A DNA stretch of 63,835 nucleotides from a virus: the IMG/VR virus record IMGVR_UViG_3300024432_000013, positions 1 to 63,835 of that record; one strand, 5' to 3'. The notes under the pieces were generated by a model. That model was not told the DNA's origin. It worked only from the letters and a program-made list of their open reading frames with translations, and searched no databases. Numbering within the stretch: the first letter of the stretch is position 1; every line of letters starts with the position of its first letter. The position numbers and the translations under genes are program-made. Below are positions 54,339 to 63,699 of this stretch, piece after piece.

Positions 54339-55640
54339 ATGGACGGTGAGAAGATTATAGAGATACGTGATATTTATTGGTCTGACTTGACGTTCGACGA
54401 GGAGGAAGATGAAGAGTCAGGCGAAAAACGTATGCGTGTACAGGGGGTTGTTCAAGAAGCTGAGATTGTAAATCAAAATAAGCGAAAGTATCCAAAAGCC
54501 GTTCTCGCCGAAGCTATGAGAGCGGCAAAGCAGAAGATGGCAAGTGGTCGTGTATTTGGCGAGGTAGATCATCCAGAATGGAGAGGAAAGTTAGGTGATT
54601 CATCCCATCTTCTCAGGAAATTGTGGTGGAAGGATGCAGAGTCAAACAAGTTGATGGGGGAAATGCTCGTTTTTAACACCCCACAGGGTGAAATTATTCA
54701 GGAAATATTGAGAGCTGGCGGAAGGCCAGGCTTCTCGTCTAGAGGTAAAGGACAGTCAAAATCAACTAAGATAAAAGGTGTAGGTGATGTTTCGGTAATA
54801 CAACTAGGGTATAGGTTTGATTCGATCGATTTTGTAATCGATCCTAGTGTGCGAAATGCCCGTGTAACAAAGGTCATTGAGCAGGCACTGGAACAAAATT
54901 TAGATACGGAGGAGACTCCAATGAAGAAAGAATTAAAAGATTTAACTGCCGATGAGCTGAGGAAGGAAAATCCCGATGCCTTAAAGGAAATCATCGAAGA
55001 AGAGCGCAAAACCATCAAGAAAGAGGTTGAAAAAGAGGCAGAGTCGACTGATGAGCAGAAAGCGATAACCAAGCTCGAAGGAGAAAAGACAGCATGCGAA
55101 ACTCGTATTACTGACCTTGAAGCCGAAGTGACAGAAAAGGATGCCGAAATAGAGCGTCATCTTGCAACCATTGAATCCATTGTTGACTTGCTTCGAAGCG
55201 GAGAATATCTTAAAGCAGAATCTGAAGGTGAGACAGAAGATGAAATCCTCGCAGCTGCAAAATTGAAGGTAGTAGAACTCGAGCGGGAGGCTGAAGCAAA
55301 CAAGGCGGCCTTAAAAACAAAGGAAGACAAACTCGCCGAACTCGAAAAAGAAAAGGCAAAGGATGAAGCCCAGGCTCATTTGTTAGTGAAAACCGAGAAG
55401 CATCCTCTCAAGGATGTGTTGAGGGATAAGTTGAAGGACTGCAAAACCATTGAGGACGTCGATGAGGGTCTCAAAACTTATACCGAACTCATCACAGCTC
55501 TTGAGAAGGAGAATGGTGAACCAAAGGGTAAAGGTAAAGGTGAACATGAAACCGAAGAGGAAGTAGCCGAAGGTGATGGCATTAAGGAGCGGGTTAAAGC
55601 TCGCGCCGGTATCAAATCCAAGAAGAAGGAGGAAAAATAA
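54339..55640 (+). CDS. prohead protease fused to a scaffold region
   Basis: Residues 1-190 match T4 gp21-type/U9 proteases: VNQNKRKYPKAVLAEAM, GRVFGEVDHPEW with catalytic His near residue 78, FNTPQGEIIQEILRAG, GFSSRGKG with candidate Ser at 133-134, and IDFVIDPSVRNARV. Residues 200-430 are a long charged coiled coil ending in a basic tail, the form of a capsid scaffold. One gene thus supplies protease and core, next to the major capsid gene. An internal ATG with an upstream GGAGG-like site (54921) could express the scaffold alone. Confidence 0.82.
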   Translation: MDGEKIIEIRDIYWSDLTFDEEEDEESGEKRMRVQGVVQEAEIVNQNKRKYPKAVLAEAMRAAKQKMASGRVFGEVDHPEWRGKLGDSSHLLRKLWWKDAESNKLMGEMLVFNTPQGEIIQEILRAGGRPGFSSRGKGQSKSTKIKGVGDVSVIQLGYRFDSIDFVIDPSVRNARVTKVIEQALEQNLDTEETPMKKELKDLTADELRKENPDALKEIIEEERKTIKKEVEKEAESTDEQKAITKLEGEKTACETRITDLEAEVTEKDAEIERHLATIESIVDLLRSGEYLKAESEGETEDEILAAAKLKVVELEREAEANKAALKTKEDKLAELEKEKAKDEAQAHLLVKTEKHPLKDVLRDKLKDCKTIEDVDEGLKTYTELITALEKENGEPKGKGKGEHETEEEVAEGDGIKERVKARAGIKSKKKEEK

Positions 55641-56857
55641 TGAAGCGATCAACAGCCACAGACAGATTCAAAGCCCGGTATGAATCTCAGATGGATGAGA
55701 ACCCCGAACTCGCATTGCTCAAGGAGGACCCCGTAAAATTCTTCGGTGACAGTTATGAAGCGTTGACAGAAGACCTCGATCAGAATGCTATCAGGGAGAA
55801 AGACCTCGATAGCAAGGATTATGTTCTAGCTCGGTGCTTGGAAAACCAAGCCAATGCCATGATCGACGAAGCAACCACATGGACGGGTGACATCTCTTCG
55901 TTCGTTACCATTGCTATGCCCCTTGTCAGAAAAATCTTTGCCAAGCTGATTGCCATGGATTTAGTGTCAATTCAGCCCATTTCTCAACCCGATGCTAAAA
56001 TTTTCTATCTCGACTTCACGTATACCACAGCACCATCAGGTGGAAGTGCTGCGGATTCCGTTGCCGATGTTCGTGACAAAGACTATGCCACCAGAGTCGA
56101 AACCAAAGCCGGAGCTGCCGTAAAAGAACTCGATCTGGAGATAACCGACGAAACCATCAGTGCAATTGAAAAGGCTCTGAAAGCGAAATGGACCATTGAG
56201 TTAGAGCAAGACTTAATGGCATATCACAGGCTCAGTGCAGAAACAGAACTTATGAAAGCTCTGCAGGATCAGATCATTCGAGAAATCGATGGTCTTGTTA
56301 TTGCCGCTCTCTTAGCAGGTGCAGGTGGAACTGGAAGTGGAAGTGGTACAGGTGCCGGAACCGTTACCTGGAACCCAAGTGGATGGCTCACTCAGGATGT
56401 CAAAACCATTGATCGAACAGCCTATAAGAAAACTCTGTATGAAGCAGTGTGTGACTGCTCAAATCTCATTTTCAAGAAACGCTACAGACCAGGAACTTGG
56501 ATCATCGGTCATCCCGATGACATTGTCAGGCTCGAAAAGCTCGAAGAGTTCAAATACACCGAATCACCAGACACAACCACAGGTTCGATTGGCAGAGTTT
56601 TAGAAGGAACACTCAATAACAGGTTCAACGTTTACAAAGATCCGTATTGGGCTAATCCAGGAACTATGCTGATGGGTTATAAAGGTTCGACTTGGACAGA
56701 TGCAGTTGGATTCTTCTCTCCGTACATTCCACTCTATATGACCCCGAAGATTGTTGACCCTAATGACTTCATCCCCCGCAAGGGATTGATGAGTCGATTT
56801 GCATACGGAACTCTTATCAAAGACGGCTTGGCAACTATCAACATATCCAGCTCGTAA
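55640..56857 (+). CDS. major capsid protein (T4 gp23-like HK97 fold)
   Basis: CLENQANAMIDEATTWTGDI, IAMPLVRKIFAKLIAMDLVS, ISQPDAKIFYLDFTYTT, KALKAKWTIELEQDL and VYKDPYWANPGTMLMGYKGS follow gp23-type capsid proteins, with the last motif before a PLYMTPKIVDPNDF segment. The 405-residue length is typical. A Gly/Ser-rich insert (residues 229-245) may be an exposed loop. Shares one base with the protease-scaffold gene; followed by a terminator. Confidence 0.88.
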   Translation: MKRSTATDRFKARYESQMDENPELALLKEDPVKFFGDSYEALTEDLDQNAIREKDLDSKDYVLARCLENQANAMIDEATTWTGDISSFVTIAMPLVRKIFAKLIAMDLVSIQPISQPDAKIFYLDFTYTTAPSGGSAADSVADVRDKDYATRVETKAGAAVKELDLEITDETISAIEKALKAKWTIELEQDLMAYHRLSAETELMKALQDQIIREIDGLVIAALLAGAGGTGSGSGTGAGTVTWNPSGWLTQDVKTIDRTAYKKTLYEAVCDCSNLIFKKRYRPGTWIIGHPDDIVRLEKLEEFKYTESPDTTTGSIGRVLEGTLNNRFNVYKDPYWANPGTMLMGYKGSTWTDAVGFFSPYIPLYMTPKIVDPNDFIPRKGLMSRFAYGTLIKDGLATINISSS

Positions 56858-56895
56858 GTTTAACCGAGTTTGAGTTCAGGCTTTTAAAAATAAGC

Positions 56896-56925
56896 GAGAG
56901 GACTTCTTTCGCAGGGAGTCCTCTC
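56896..56925 (+). terminator. terminator hairpin after the major capsid gene
   Basis: Perfect 9-bp stem GAGAGGACT/AGTCCTCTC with a 12-base loop, followed by TGCTATTT. It is flanked by a 10-bp direct repeat TTTAACCGAG at 56859-56868 and 56931-56940. Confidence 0.65.
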
Positions 56926-56940
56926 TGCTATTTAACCGAG

Positions 56941-57915
56941 GTGCTGGTGATTTACAACGGTAACGGTCTGCAGGTGTTTTATAATGAGAACAGAGAACCC
57001 ATTGAGGTTCCGCCACATTTTATTGTAGATATCCAGCCGTCACCGCCATCAATTCCAAATGTTCATCGTATTGATAAGATAACGCCCTATTTAAAACCAA
57101 ATTTAACGTATGTAATTGTTCGAAGCTATGCTTTGGGGGATATCCTTATGCTCATTCCTGTTATGCGGGAGTTCAAGGATAAATACTCGGGGTCAAAGGT
57201 AGTATTAGTCACAAGTGGGCGTTTCATGACGAGCATTATTCTAAGAGAGCTATCAGGAGATGTCTTTAATGCCATTTCCTACAGGATTTACACAAACCCC
57301 AAGCACTATGATGTGGGGATTATACTCAATGACATTTTAGAACGGGACCATCAAGACCCAAAATACTCAGTAAAGCACAGGGTTGACATCTATCGGGAAT
57401 TTCTTGGACTTAAATCGGGGGAGTTGCCCGTGTGGAACGAGGAAGAAATTTCACCGGGTAAGCATGGTGTGGTCTTCTGTTCTGCGGGCAATACACGTAA
57501 GAAAGCTTTGGAAGATGAAACAGCATCATACATTGAGAAAAAACTGGTTTCACGGTTTAACAAGGTTTGTCATATCAATCATAATCAACATATTCCAGAG
57601 CAAGAGTTATTGGATAAGATTAGGCAGGCACGAGCAGTTATAACTATGGACACGGCGCCGCTTTGGATTGCACATTTCTATCGTACCCCCGTTGTTTTCC
57701 TGTCAGGTCCGACCCGTGGGAAGGAACGGCTGTGTTATCATCCGCTCTTCCCCGACGGGGTATCTGAAGTGTCAATGAGTGAAATGGTGGGATGCACTCC
57801 ATGTTTTGAAAAGGCTGATACCTGTCATATGAATATCGACTGCATGAGAGTGCCGAAGGCAAAGGTTTGGGAAGCAGTAAATTCAGCATTGGAGAAAGTA
57901 ATGTGGAAAAGTTAG
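56941..57915 (+). CDS. GT9 (heptosyltransferase-like) glycosyltransferase
   Basis: Starts with the shared motif (YNGNGLQVFYNENREPIEVP), then a GT9 fold: VRSYALGDILMLIPVMREF (nucleotide-sugar entry loop), VVFCSAGNTRKKALE, and ITMDTAPLWIAHFYRTPVVF with LSGPT. The last motif matches the D-T-x-x-x-H-x-A signature of ADP-heptose transferases. It probably transfers a sugar to phage or host glycans. GTG 56941 is used; GTG 56947 is possible. Confidence 0.78.
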   Translation: MLVIYNGNGLQVFYNENREPIEVPPHFIVDIQPSPPSIPNVHRIDKITPYLKPNLTYVIVRSYALGDILMLIPVMREFKDKYSGSKVVLVTSGRFMTSIILRELSGDVFNAISYRIYTNPKHYDVGIILNDILERDHQDPKYSVKHRVDIYREFLGLKSGELPVWNEEEISPGKHGVVFCSAGNTRKKALEDETASYIEKKLVSRFNKVCHINHNQHIPEQELLDKIRQARAVITMDTAPLWIAHFYRTPVVFLSGPTRGKERLCYHPLFPDGVSEVSMSEMVGCTPCFEKADTCHMNIDCMRVPKAKVWEAVNSALEKVMWKS

Positions 57916-60716
57916 GAACGGAATTGGGAGCAAAAGGTACAGGTTTTTATCGGTCGTATAAGCGGTTATTATATGCAAATACGAGCAAAGCTCCACAGGT
58001 TTACTATGACTCTAATCGCGATCCGATAACAGTCATGCCCGGTGAGACAAAGTTCAAGGACACCGTGGAGAAGATGGATATTCCAGCTTACTTTGTCAGC
58101 CCCGAATTATGGAATGCCCAGAAGGACGCAGAAGCGATGCTTGATAGGAAAGGCAAAGTTACTGTTCTGCTTGAACGGACAGTGGGGAATAGAGGAGATC
58201 ATGTACTTGCGACAGCAATTCCAAAGGCATATAAGGATGTTTTAGGTGATCGAGCTATAGTTGATATTCGGATTCCAAGGTTATATCTGCCGTTTTGGAA
58301 GTTCAATCCATACGTTCGTGACATCTATATTATCGAAGAGGGGAAAACACCAAAGGGTTATGATGTCCTGCTTAACACAGATAATGTCAAGTTGAAGTGC
58401 GAACCGAAGGATTGGGAAAAGAAACGGCATAGAAAGAACAGGACGGCAATTTATTTAGCACAGCTAGGCTTATATCCAATAGATAAACGCCCGGTATACA
58501 TCGTGTCTTCAGCCGAGCGAAAATGGGCAAAAAAGTTTGTTGGAAAGCTGCGTCGCCCGTTAGTCGGAATTCAGACGAGAGCATCCGTTCGGTCAAAGAC
58601 ATATCCATTCATGGCTGACGTGGCTATGGAACTTAGCACACGGGATTATGGTGTGATTATTCTTGATGAAACGGGGGAAAAAGATTTTACTTTTAAATAT
58701 ACGATTAGAGAACTGGCAGCGTTAATAGAACAGTGTGATATTGTCGTCACTAATGATTCGCTTCACTCACACTTGGCAGGAGCACTGGACAAAAAGATTA
58801 TTGGCATTTACGGCCCGACAGATGGTCACATTTTCTGTGAGGATTATGAGAAGGCATCGGTTATTCAGGCACCATGCACAGTTAAATTAAAGAAGCAACC
58901 CTGCTGGCATAAACTCGACTGCATTCCAGGCAGGTCAACAAAAGAAAAAGAAGATGGTGGGTATTCGAAGTGTTTAGAGGCACTCGATCCAAGTACTGTG
59001 TTAGCGGAGATTGAACGGGTGAAGACAGATACACGGCGTGTACTGCTCGTAATGTTAACTTTCAATCTCTTATCTTTTACGAAGAAGGCAATAGCATCAA
59101 TTCGGTGTTGGCATGACTATGATCTGTTTGTTGTGGATAATGTGTCAACGGACGGCACTCAGGAATGGTTGAAAGAGAAGGGCATTAAGTTTGTGTCCAA
59201 GCAGTCGAGTGTCGCAAGCGCTCAGAATATCGGTATTGATGAGTGTTTGAAGGGCAATTACAAGTATATGATTTTGTTAAATAATGACCTCGTTCTTCGC
59301 TATGATACATTGGATGTCTTGATTAACGTAGCAGATAAGACTGGGTGTTTTGGATGTATGTCTAGTCCCATTAAAAATGTTCCTCCTTGGGCAGTTGATG
59401 AAGGCGTATCAGATGCGGATTGGGAGACGAAGGAAATTGTAGATATTCCTGCGGGTTCGTATTCAGCAACGCTCTTGTCAAGGGAGTGTCTTGAAAAAGT
59501 GGGTAAGTTTGATGAGAGCTTCACCCCAAGATACATCGAGGATAATGATTACACACTTCGAATTCGACTTGCTGGTCAGAAGTTTCTACATTCAAGTCAG
59601 GCTTTGTTTTATCATGCTCTCGGCGCCGTCGAATCAATGAATGTGGAGGCGAAGAGAACCAAGGATGTCACCTGGGCACGGAATATTAAGCGGTATAAGG
59701 AGAAGTGGGGATTTCTTCCTCACGAAGAGCAGAGGCTTGGAAATTTGGGCATTGAATGGCAGACTCGGGTGAAAGGGATGACCGTTATCGAAGAGATAAA
59801 TCAGATAATCGAGAGGGAGAAGAAGTGTCGTGTAATTGTCAGGCGCGCAATGGGCGGCTATGGCGACATCATTTTCATAACAGTTGTGGCAAGGGCGTTA
59901 AAGAAGCAGTTCGGACAGGCAGTCACAGTTATTTACGTAGTGCCAACTGAGTTCGTGACCCTTCTTCAATCTTATCCATATATTGATGAGGTGAGTGATA
60001 GTATTTCGAGACAAGTTGGCGACTATTCAATAGATTTGACAGATTTAGAATTCAGGGTAGAGCTTCAGGAGATGCAAAATTTTGGGCATATTCAGCGGCC
60101 GAGGACGCAGATTTATCTCGATATGTTGGGTGTCAAGGATGGACTAAAGCCAGATTATTTTGTCCTTCCGCATGAAGCACAGTGGGCGAGAGATATGTGG
60201 AAGACTCTGCCGAAGGGTCAGAAAGTTTGTATTACTCAGACCGCAAGCAACAAGCTGAAGACATGGCCATATATGAAAGAGTTAGTTAGGGCATTGAAGG
60301 ATGAGAGTCTATCTATTATTGTGCTTGATGAGAAAAAGAAGTTAATGTCTGGGGCTTATCCTTATTCATTCCGGCATGCTTCGGCACTCATTTCCGAGTG
60401 TGATTTTGTTATCGCCCCCGACACAGGTATATCAAACGTAGCAGGGGCTTTGGACAAGCCGGTCTTAACAATATTCAGTAATCGTGATGGCAGGGTATTT
60501 ATTAAGATGTTTCCTTCGATGATTCCGATTCAGGGTCATTGTCAAACATTGGAGGAAGATTTTTGTGATTTTTCGACATTGTGTTTTGGCGATGCTCCTC
60601 ATCGGGAGAAGGAGAATATTGATTATGCAGATTGTTTAAAGAGGTTATCAGTTGAAGAAGTGCTTAAAGAAGTGCGAAAATTGTCATTGGTTCTTAGTTC
60701 TTCCAACTTGCCTTGA
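57903..60716 (+). CDS. three-domain glycosyltransferase (GT9-GT2-GT9-like)
   Basis: GTG 57903 follows GGAG. The shared motif (NTSKAPQVYYDSNRDPITVM then PGET) occupies residues 20-45. Domain 1 (about 90-370) is GT9-like: RTVGNRGDHVLATAIPKAYK, VGIQTRASVRSKTYP, IVVTNDSLHSHLAGALDKKI, IYGPTDG. Domain 2 (390-640) is GT2: VLLVMLTFNLLSFTKKAI, VVDNVSTDGTQEWL, ILLNNDLVL, then YIEDNDYTLRIRLAG. Domain 3 (650-930) is again GT9-like: VRRAMGGYGDIIFITVVARA, VCITQTASNKLKTWP, VIAPDTGISNVAGALDKPVL. At 937 residues it could build a three-step glycan. Confidence 0.82.
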   Translation: MEKLGTELGAKGTGFYRSYKRLLYANTSKAPQVYYDSNRDPITVMPGETKFKDTVEKMDIPAYFVSPELWNAQKDAEAMLDRKGKVTVLLERTVGNRGDHVLATAIPKAYKDVLGDRAIVDIRIPRLYLPFWKFNPYVRDIYIIEEGKTPKGYDVLLNTDNVKLKCEPKDWEKKRHRKNRTAIYLAQLGLYPIDKRPVYIVSSAERKWAKKFVGKLRRPLVGIQTRASVRSKTYPFMADVAMELSTRDYGVIILDETGEKDFTFKYTIRELAALIEQCDIVVTNDSLHSHLAGALDKKIIGIYGPTDGHIFCEDYEKASVIQAPCTVKLKKQPCWHKLDCIPGRSTKEKEDGGYSKCLEALDPSTVLAEIERVKTDTRRVLLVMLTFNLLSFTKKAIASIRCWHDYDLFVVDNVSTDGTQEWLKEKGIKFVSKQSSVASAQNIGIDECLKGNYKYMILLNNDLVLRYDTLDVLINVADKTGCFGCMSSPIKNVPPWAVDEGVSDADWETKEIVDIPAGSYSATLLSRECLEKVGKFDESFTPRYIEDNDYTLRIRLAGQKFLHSSQALFYHALGAVESMNVEAKRTKDVTWARNIKRYKEKWGFLPHEEQRLGNLGIEWQTRVKGMTVIEEINQIIEREKKCRVIVRRAMGGYGDIIFITVVARALKKQFGQAVTVIYVVPTEFVTLLQSYPYIDEVSDSISRQVGDYSIDLTDLEFRVELQEMQNFGHIQRPRTQIYLDMLGVKDGLKPDYFVLPHEAQWARDMWKTLPKGQKVCITQTASNKLKTWPYMKELVRALKDESLSIIVLDEKKKLMSGAYPYSFRHASALISECDFVIAPDTGISNVAGALDKPVLTIFSNRDGRVFIKMFPSMIPIQGHCQTLEEDFCDFSTLCFGDAPHREKENIDYADCLKRLSVEEVLKEVRKLSLVLSSSNLP

Positions 60717-60849
60717 AAAGATGCGAGCTGAGTTCGGCGAGTGGTATTGTACGAACCATAAGGTGAGACGGAAGAAGGTAAGACCAACAATGTCGGCGTG
60801 CCGACATTGGAAGCGGGAGAGGAAAACATTATGGCCGAAGACGAGTTGA
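60652..60849 (+). CDS. small Cys-rich protein overlapping the glycosyltransferase end (65 aa)
   Basis: TTG 60652 with GAGG upstream. Eight Cys/His positions (KKCLKKCENCHWF, PTCLEKM, WYCTNHK, SACRHW) fit a zinc-binding protein, and the pattern resembles the window's other Cys-cluster proteins (aromatic-basic end KRERKTLW). The first 65 bases overlap the preceding gene in another frame. Confidence 0.45.
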   Translation: MKKCLKKCENCHWFLVLPTCLEKMRAEFGEWYCTNHKVRRKKVRPTMSACRHWKRERKTLWPKTS

Positions 60850-61649
60850 AGAGAATCTGGGAGTTCCCGGTTCACTTCATTCTTGGGTTCAACCGGAGTG
60901 GCACAACATTGCTCCTCTCCCTTCTTCGAGGACACGAAGAAATCGAAACCGGGTTTGAGGAGCCTGATCATCTTTATCGCTTGATCGCTAAGACAGCACG
61001 TTACGAAAGGCATTATGAGGAGACGCTTAAAATTCCAAAAGCGGAAATCAAAGCTTTGTATGATAGATCAACCGCTTTCTTTATTAAGCATTTCTATCGT
61101 GAATTGGCAGGGAGATTTGGCAAGAAAATGGCTGTACTGAAGCATCCATCTCTGTCTCCTTATTATCACCGTCTTGCCGAAATGTTTCCCGATGCCAAGT
61201 TCATTATCTTGCTTCGCCATCCTTACGATTTAACAGCTTCAGTTCTTCATCACATAGATAATGATCCGTGGGATCAGGCTAAGCACATTTTCCCGGGTGA
61301 GATACCTCAACTGTGTGATATGATAAAACGGTATCATCGGAAGGAACTGCTTCAAGCACTCCCTGACGGTAGATCGGTGAAGGTGAAATTCGAGGAGTTT
61401 TTGCTTCGGCCAATGGACACTCTTGGTCTTATCCTCGCACATTTCAAAGCTACTGCATCTTTAACTGCCATTAACCATATTCTTTTCCGGGCGGCAAAAG
61501 GCAAGCTTCCAGCTATGGGCCGGAAGATTACGAGTACGAAAATTGTGACACCTGTTAACAGGTTTTCCGCACTTGAGGAGGAGAAGAGGGTGGTGATCAA
61601 GGCAGAGATGAGTGGGTTTTGCAAGGAATTGGGGTACAAGACGAAATGA
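60831..61649 (+). CDS. sulfotransferase-like protein
   Basis: FPVHFILGFNRSGTTLLLSL (residues about 15-34) is the PAPS 5'-phosphosulfate loop, and FIILLRHPYDLTASVL the 3'-phosphate motif. The 273-residue length fits the family. With glycosyltransferases on both sides it probably sulfates a glycan. Start 60831 is preferred over an earlier frame start at 60798. Confidence 0.78.
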   Translation: MAEDELKRIWEFPVHFILGFNRSGTTLLLSLLRGHEEIETGFEEPDHLYRLIAKTARYERHYEETLKIPKAEIKALYDRSTAFFIKHFYRELAGRFGKKMAVLKHPSLSPYYHRLAEMFPDAKFIILLRHPYDLTASVLHHIDNDPWDQAKHIFPGEIPQLCDMIKRYHRKELLQALPDGRSVKVKFEEFLLRPMDTLGLILAHFKATASLTAINHILFRAAKGKLPAMGRKITSTKIVTPVNRFSALEEEKRVVIKAEMSGFCKELGYKTK

Positions 61650-62854
61650 ATTACATAGTTATCATGACGGATGGGATGAGGGCAGACTTTGCTCTCGACC
61701 CATTATTAATGCCCAATGTCTATAAATTTCTTAATCAGTTTGGGGGAATGGAGTTCACGAATGCCTATACTACGACGACGTGGACGCTTGCTGCTTTAAT
61801 GTCTCTTTACACAGGGAGATTGCCATCAAATAATGGTGTTGATGACATTACTTATTCAACACCCGAGCAGGCGATGAAAAAGGACCCGAGGTACTGGAGG
61901 GCAAGCAAGTGTCAGGATGCTGATTTTCTTCCTTGGAGACTTAAAATGTCTGGCTATCGCACCGTGCTTTTCTCAGTTGACCAAGTATCCAAATCGTTAG
62001 CTAATACTGCAAACCATCATTTTGCCAGGTATGTTCGTTGGGACTTCCGATATTTTCAGCCGTCAAAGTTTTTGAAAGAGCCTCACCCGTCACCCTTTTT
62101 CTATCATATTTACGATCATGATGGAGGGCACGATCCTTTTGGCAGGTATCCCCGTACAACGCTCAGCTCATGGATGAGGTGGAAGGAAACCCATCAGCCC
62201 ATCACTTACCTTCATTTGTGGAGGAACCGAGCAGAATGGAGTAAGGAGAGACTTTATGAATGTTGCTGTGAGCAGGTGAAGCAGTATGACGAGAAACTGG
62301 GGACGTTCCTTAACTGGTTGGTAGCAGTAAAGCTTCATGAGAACACGACAGTTATCCTTACGAGCGATCATGGGACCTGTTTGTGGGATCATAATTGGGT
62401 CGGACACGTACAGAATGTCTACGAGGAGATTGTGCGGGTGCCTCTGGTAGTTTGCACTCCTGAAGTGAAGGGCCTTCACACTGTTACTGATATTGTATCC
62501 ATCGTGGACATTGCTCCAACGATATTGGGGCAGGACAGGTTTGGCGATGGTGTTAATCTTTTTAACCGGCAGAAGGACAGAGCTGTGTTTTTTGAATTTA
62601 CCAGGGTGAAGGATCCAGCTGGTAACAAGGCGAAAGCCCTTGCCGATCCCCGGTATCCGAGGACGAGATGCGTGCGGGGAGTCAGGCATCAGAATTTCAA
62701 GTTCATTTTTAAGAAGACAATCAAAGACGAGGCAACGACGGAGCTTTACGATCTGTCTAACACCCATGTGGAGGATGATAGATCCCGTCTTCATAATAAG
62801 GTTTACGAAACAAAGTATCTAGCCATGCTAAAGGAAACATTTGGAGAGTTCTAA
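61646..62854 (+). CDS. alkaline-phosphatase-superfamily enzyme (sulfatase-like, Thr nucleophile)
   Basis: NYIVIMTDGMRADF gives the first metal Asp; TTWTLAALMSLYTGRLP aligns with the sulfatase C-x-P-S-R...L-x-T-G-x-x-P motif but has Thr at the Cys/Ser position; ILTSDHGTCLWDHNWVGH and VPLVVCTPE complete the sulfatase layout. Without a formylglycine precursor it is more likely a phosphodiesterase or phospho(glycerol/ethanolamine) transferase than a true sulfatase. ATG overlaps the sulfotransferase stop. Confidence 0.75.
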   Translation: MNYIVIMTDGMRADFALDPLLMPNVYKFLNQFGGMEFTNAYTTTTWTLAALMSLYTGRLPSNNGVDDITYSTPEQAMKKDPRYWRASKCQDADFLPWRLKMSGYRTVLFSVDQVSKSLANTANHHFARYVRWDFRYFQPSKFLKEPHPSPFFYHIYDHDGGHDPFGRYPRTTLSSWMRWKETHQPITYLHLWRNRAEWSKERLYECCCEQVKQYDEKLGTFLNWLVAVKLHENTTVILTSDHGTCLWDHNWVGHVQNVYEEIVRVPLVVCTPEVKGLHTVTDIVSIVDIAPTILGQDRFGDGVNLFNRQKDRAVFFEFTRVKDPAGNKAKALADPRYPRTRCVRGVRHQNFKFIFKKTIKDEATTELYDLSNTHVEDDRSRLHNKVYETKYLAMLKETFGEF

Positions 62855-63699
62855 TGAAAATCTATGTCGAGACGACTACGTACAACGAGGAATGTTTGAT
62901 TGGAGCCTGTCTGAAAAGCGTCTATGACCTTGTAGACGAGATCATAGTGGTTGACGGCTCTGCTCACGGTCCGTCCACTGACAGAACTGCTGAGATCGCT
63001 ACGGCTGTGGGGGAGAAGGTGAAGTTGTTCAAGGGAGCCTACCCACGGCCTATCGGAAGACCTGACGGAAGTATGTACATAGCATACGGTGAAAGGGACC
63101 ACAGGCAAGCTTGTATTGACAAGATGGAGAAGAGTTTTGATAACTGGTGCATTTTGCATGACTCAGATGAGATTTTTGACTCCAAATATCTGCGACGGTT
63201 GCTCGAACACATCAGGAACAACAATGCCGATCATCGCATTATGTCTTTTAGTTATCACGGAGTTACTTTTTATAGGTGTTTAAAGGGGACGCGCGTTTCA
63301 GGCGGGCCTCTCAATTGTCGTGCGTTCAGACTTGTCCCCGGAATTGCAGTGATAAGAAAGTCCTCAGTTGGCATTCCGGGGAAGTCAAACTGGAAGACGT
63401 CACCCAGCCCCGAGCGGACTGTTCTTAGTGACGTGTTCTTTTATCACTTCCACGATTTTGCGCCGTACGAGCGGAGGCTTTTCAAGGCGAAGTGTATGGT
63501 CGAAAGAGGAGGGAGCCAAGCGGCGGGGCGTGGGTACAAACCTTATGAGTGGGAGAGATTCAAGAAGGATAAACACCCGCTCTGGTTAAAAGGGGAAGGG
63601 GAGGTGAGTCAGGAGTTGGAGAGACTGAGCGTATCTTTGCCTCCACATCCAACGATGGAAGACCTAGCCCCGTGGATAGAAGCTTGGAAGAAAAAATGA
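62854..63699 (+). CDS. GT2-family glycosyltransferase (281 aa)
   Basis: VETTTYNEECLIGACLKSVY, DEIIVVDGSAHGPSTDRTAE and WCILHDSDEIFDSKYL (D-x-D) are the GT2 (WaaE/KdtX-like) motifs. Coupled by overlapping stop/start with the phosphatase-superfamily gene, so it belongs to the glycan cassette. Confidence 0.8.
   Translation: MKIYVETTTYNEECLIGACLKSVYDLVDEIIVVDGSAHGPSTDRTAEIATAVGEKVKLFKGAYPRPIGRPDGSMYIAYGERDHRQACIDKMEKSFDNWCILHDSDEIFDSKYLRRLLEHIRNNNADHRIMSFSYHGVTFYRCLKGTRVSGGPLNCRAFRLVPGIAVIRKSSVGIPGKSNWKTSPSPERTVLSDVFFYHFHDFAPYERRLFKAKCMVERGGSQAAGRGYKPYEWERFKKDKHPLWLKGEGEVSQELERLSVSLPPHPTMEDLAPWIEAWKKK

Noticed and set aside
2011-62800. Minus-strand genes
   Set aside because: All minus-strand frames lie opposite well-supported plus-strand genes or noncoding repeats and lack ribosome sites.
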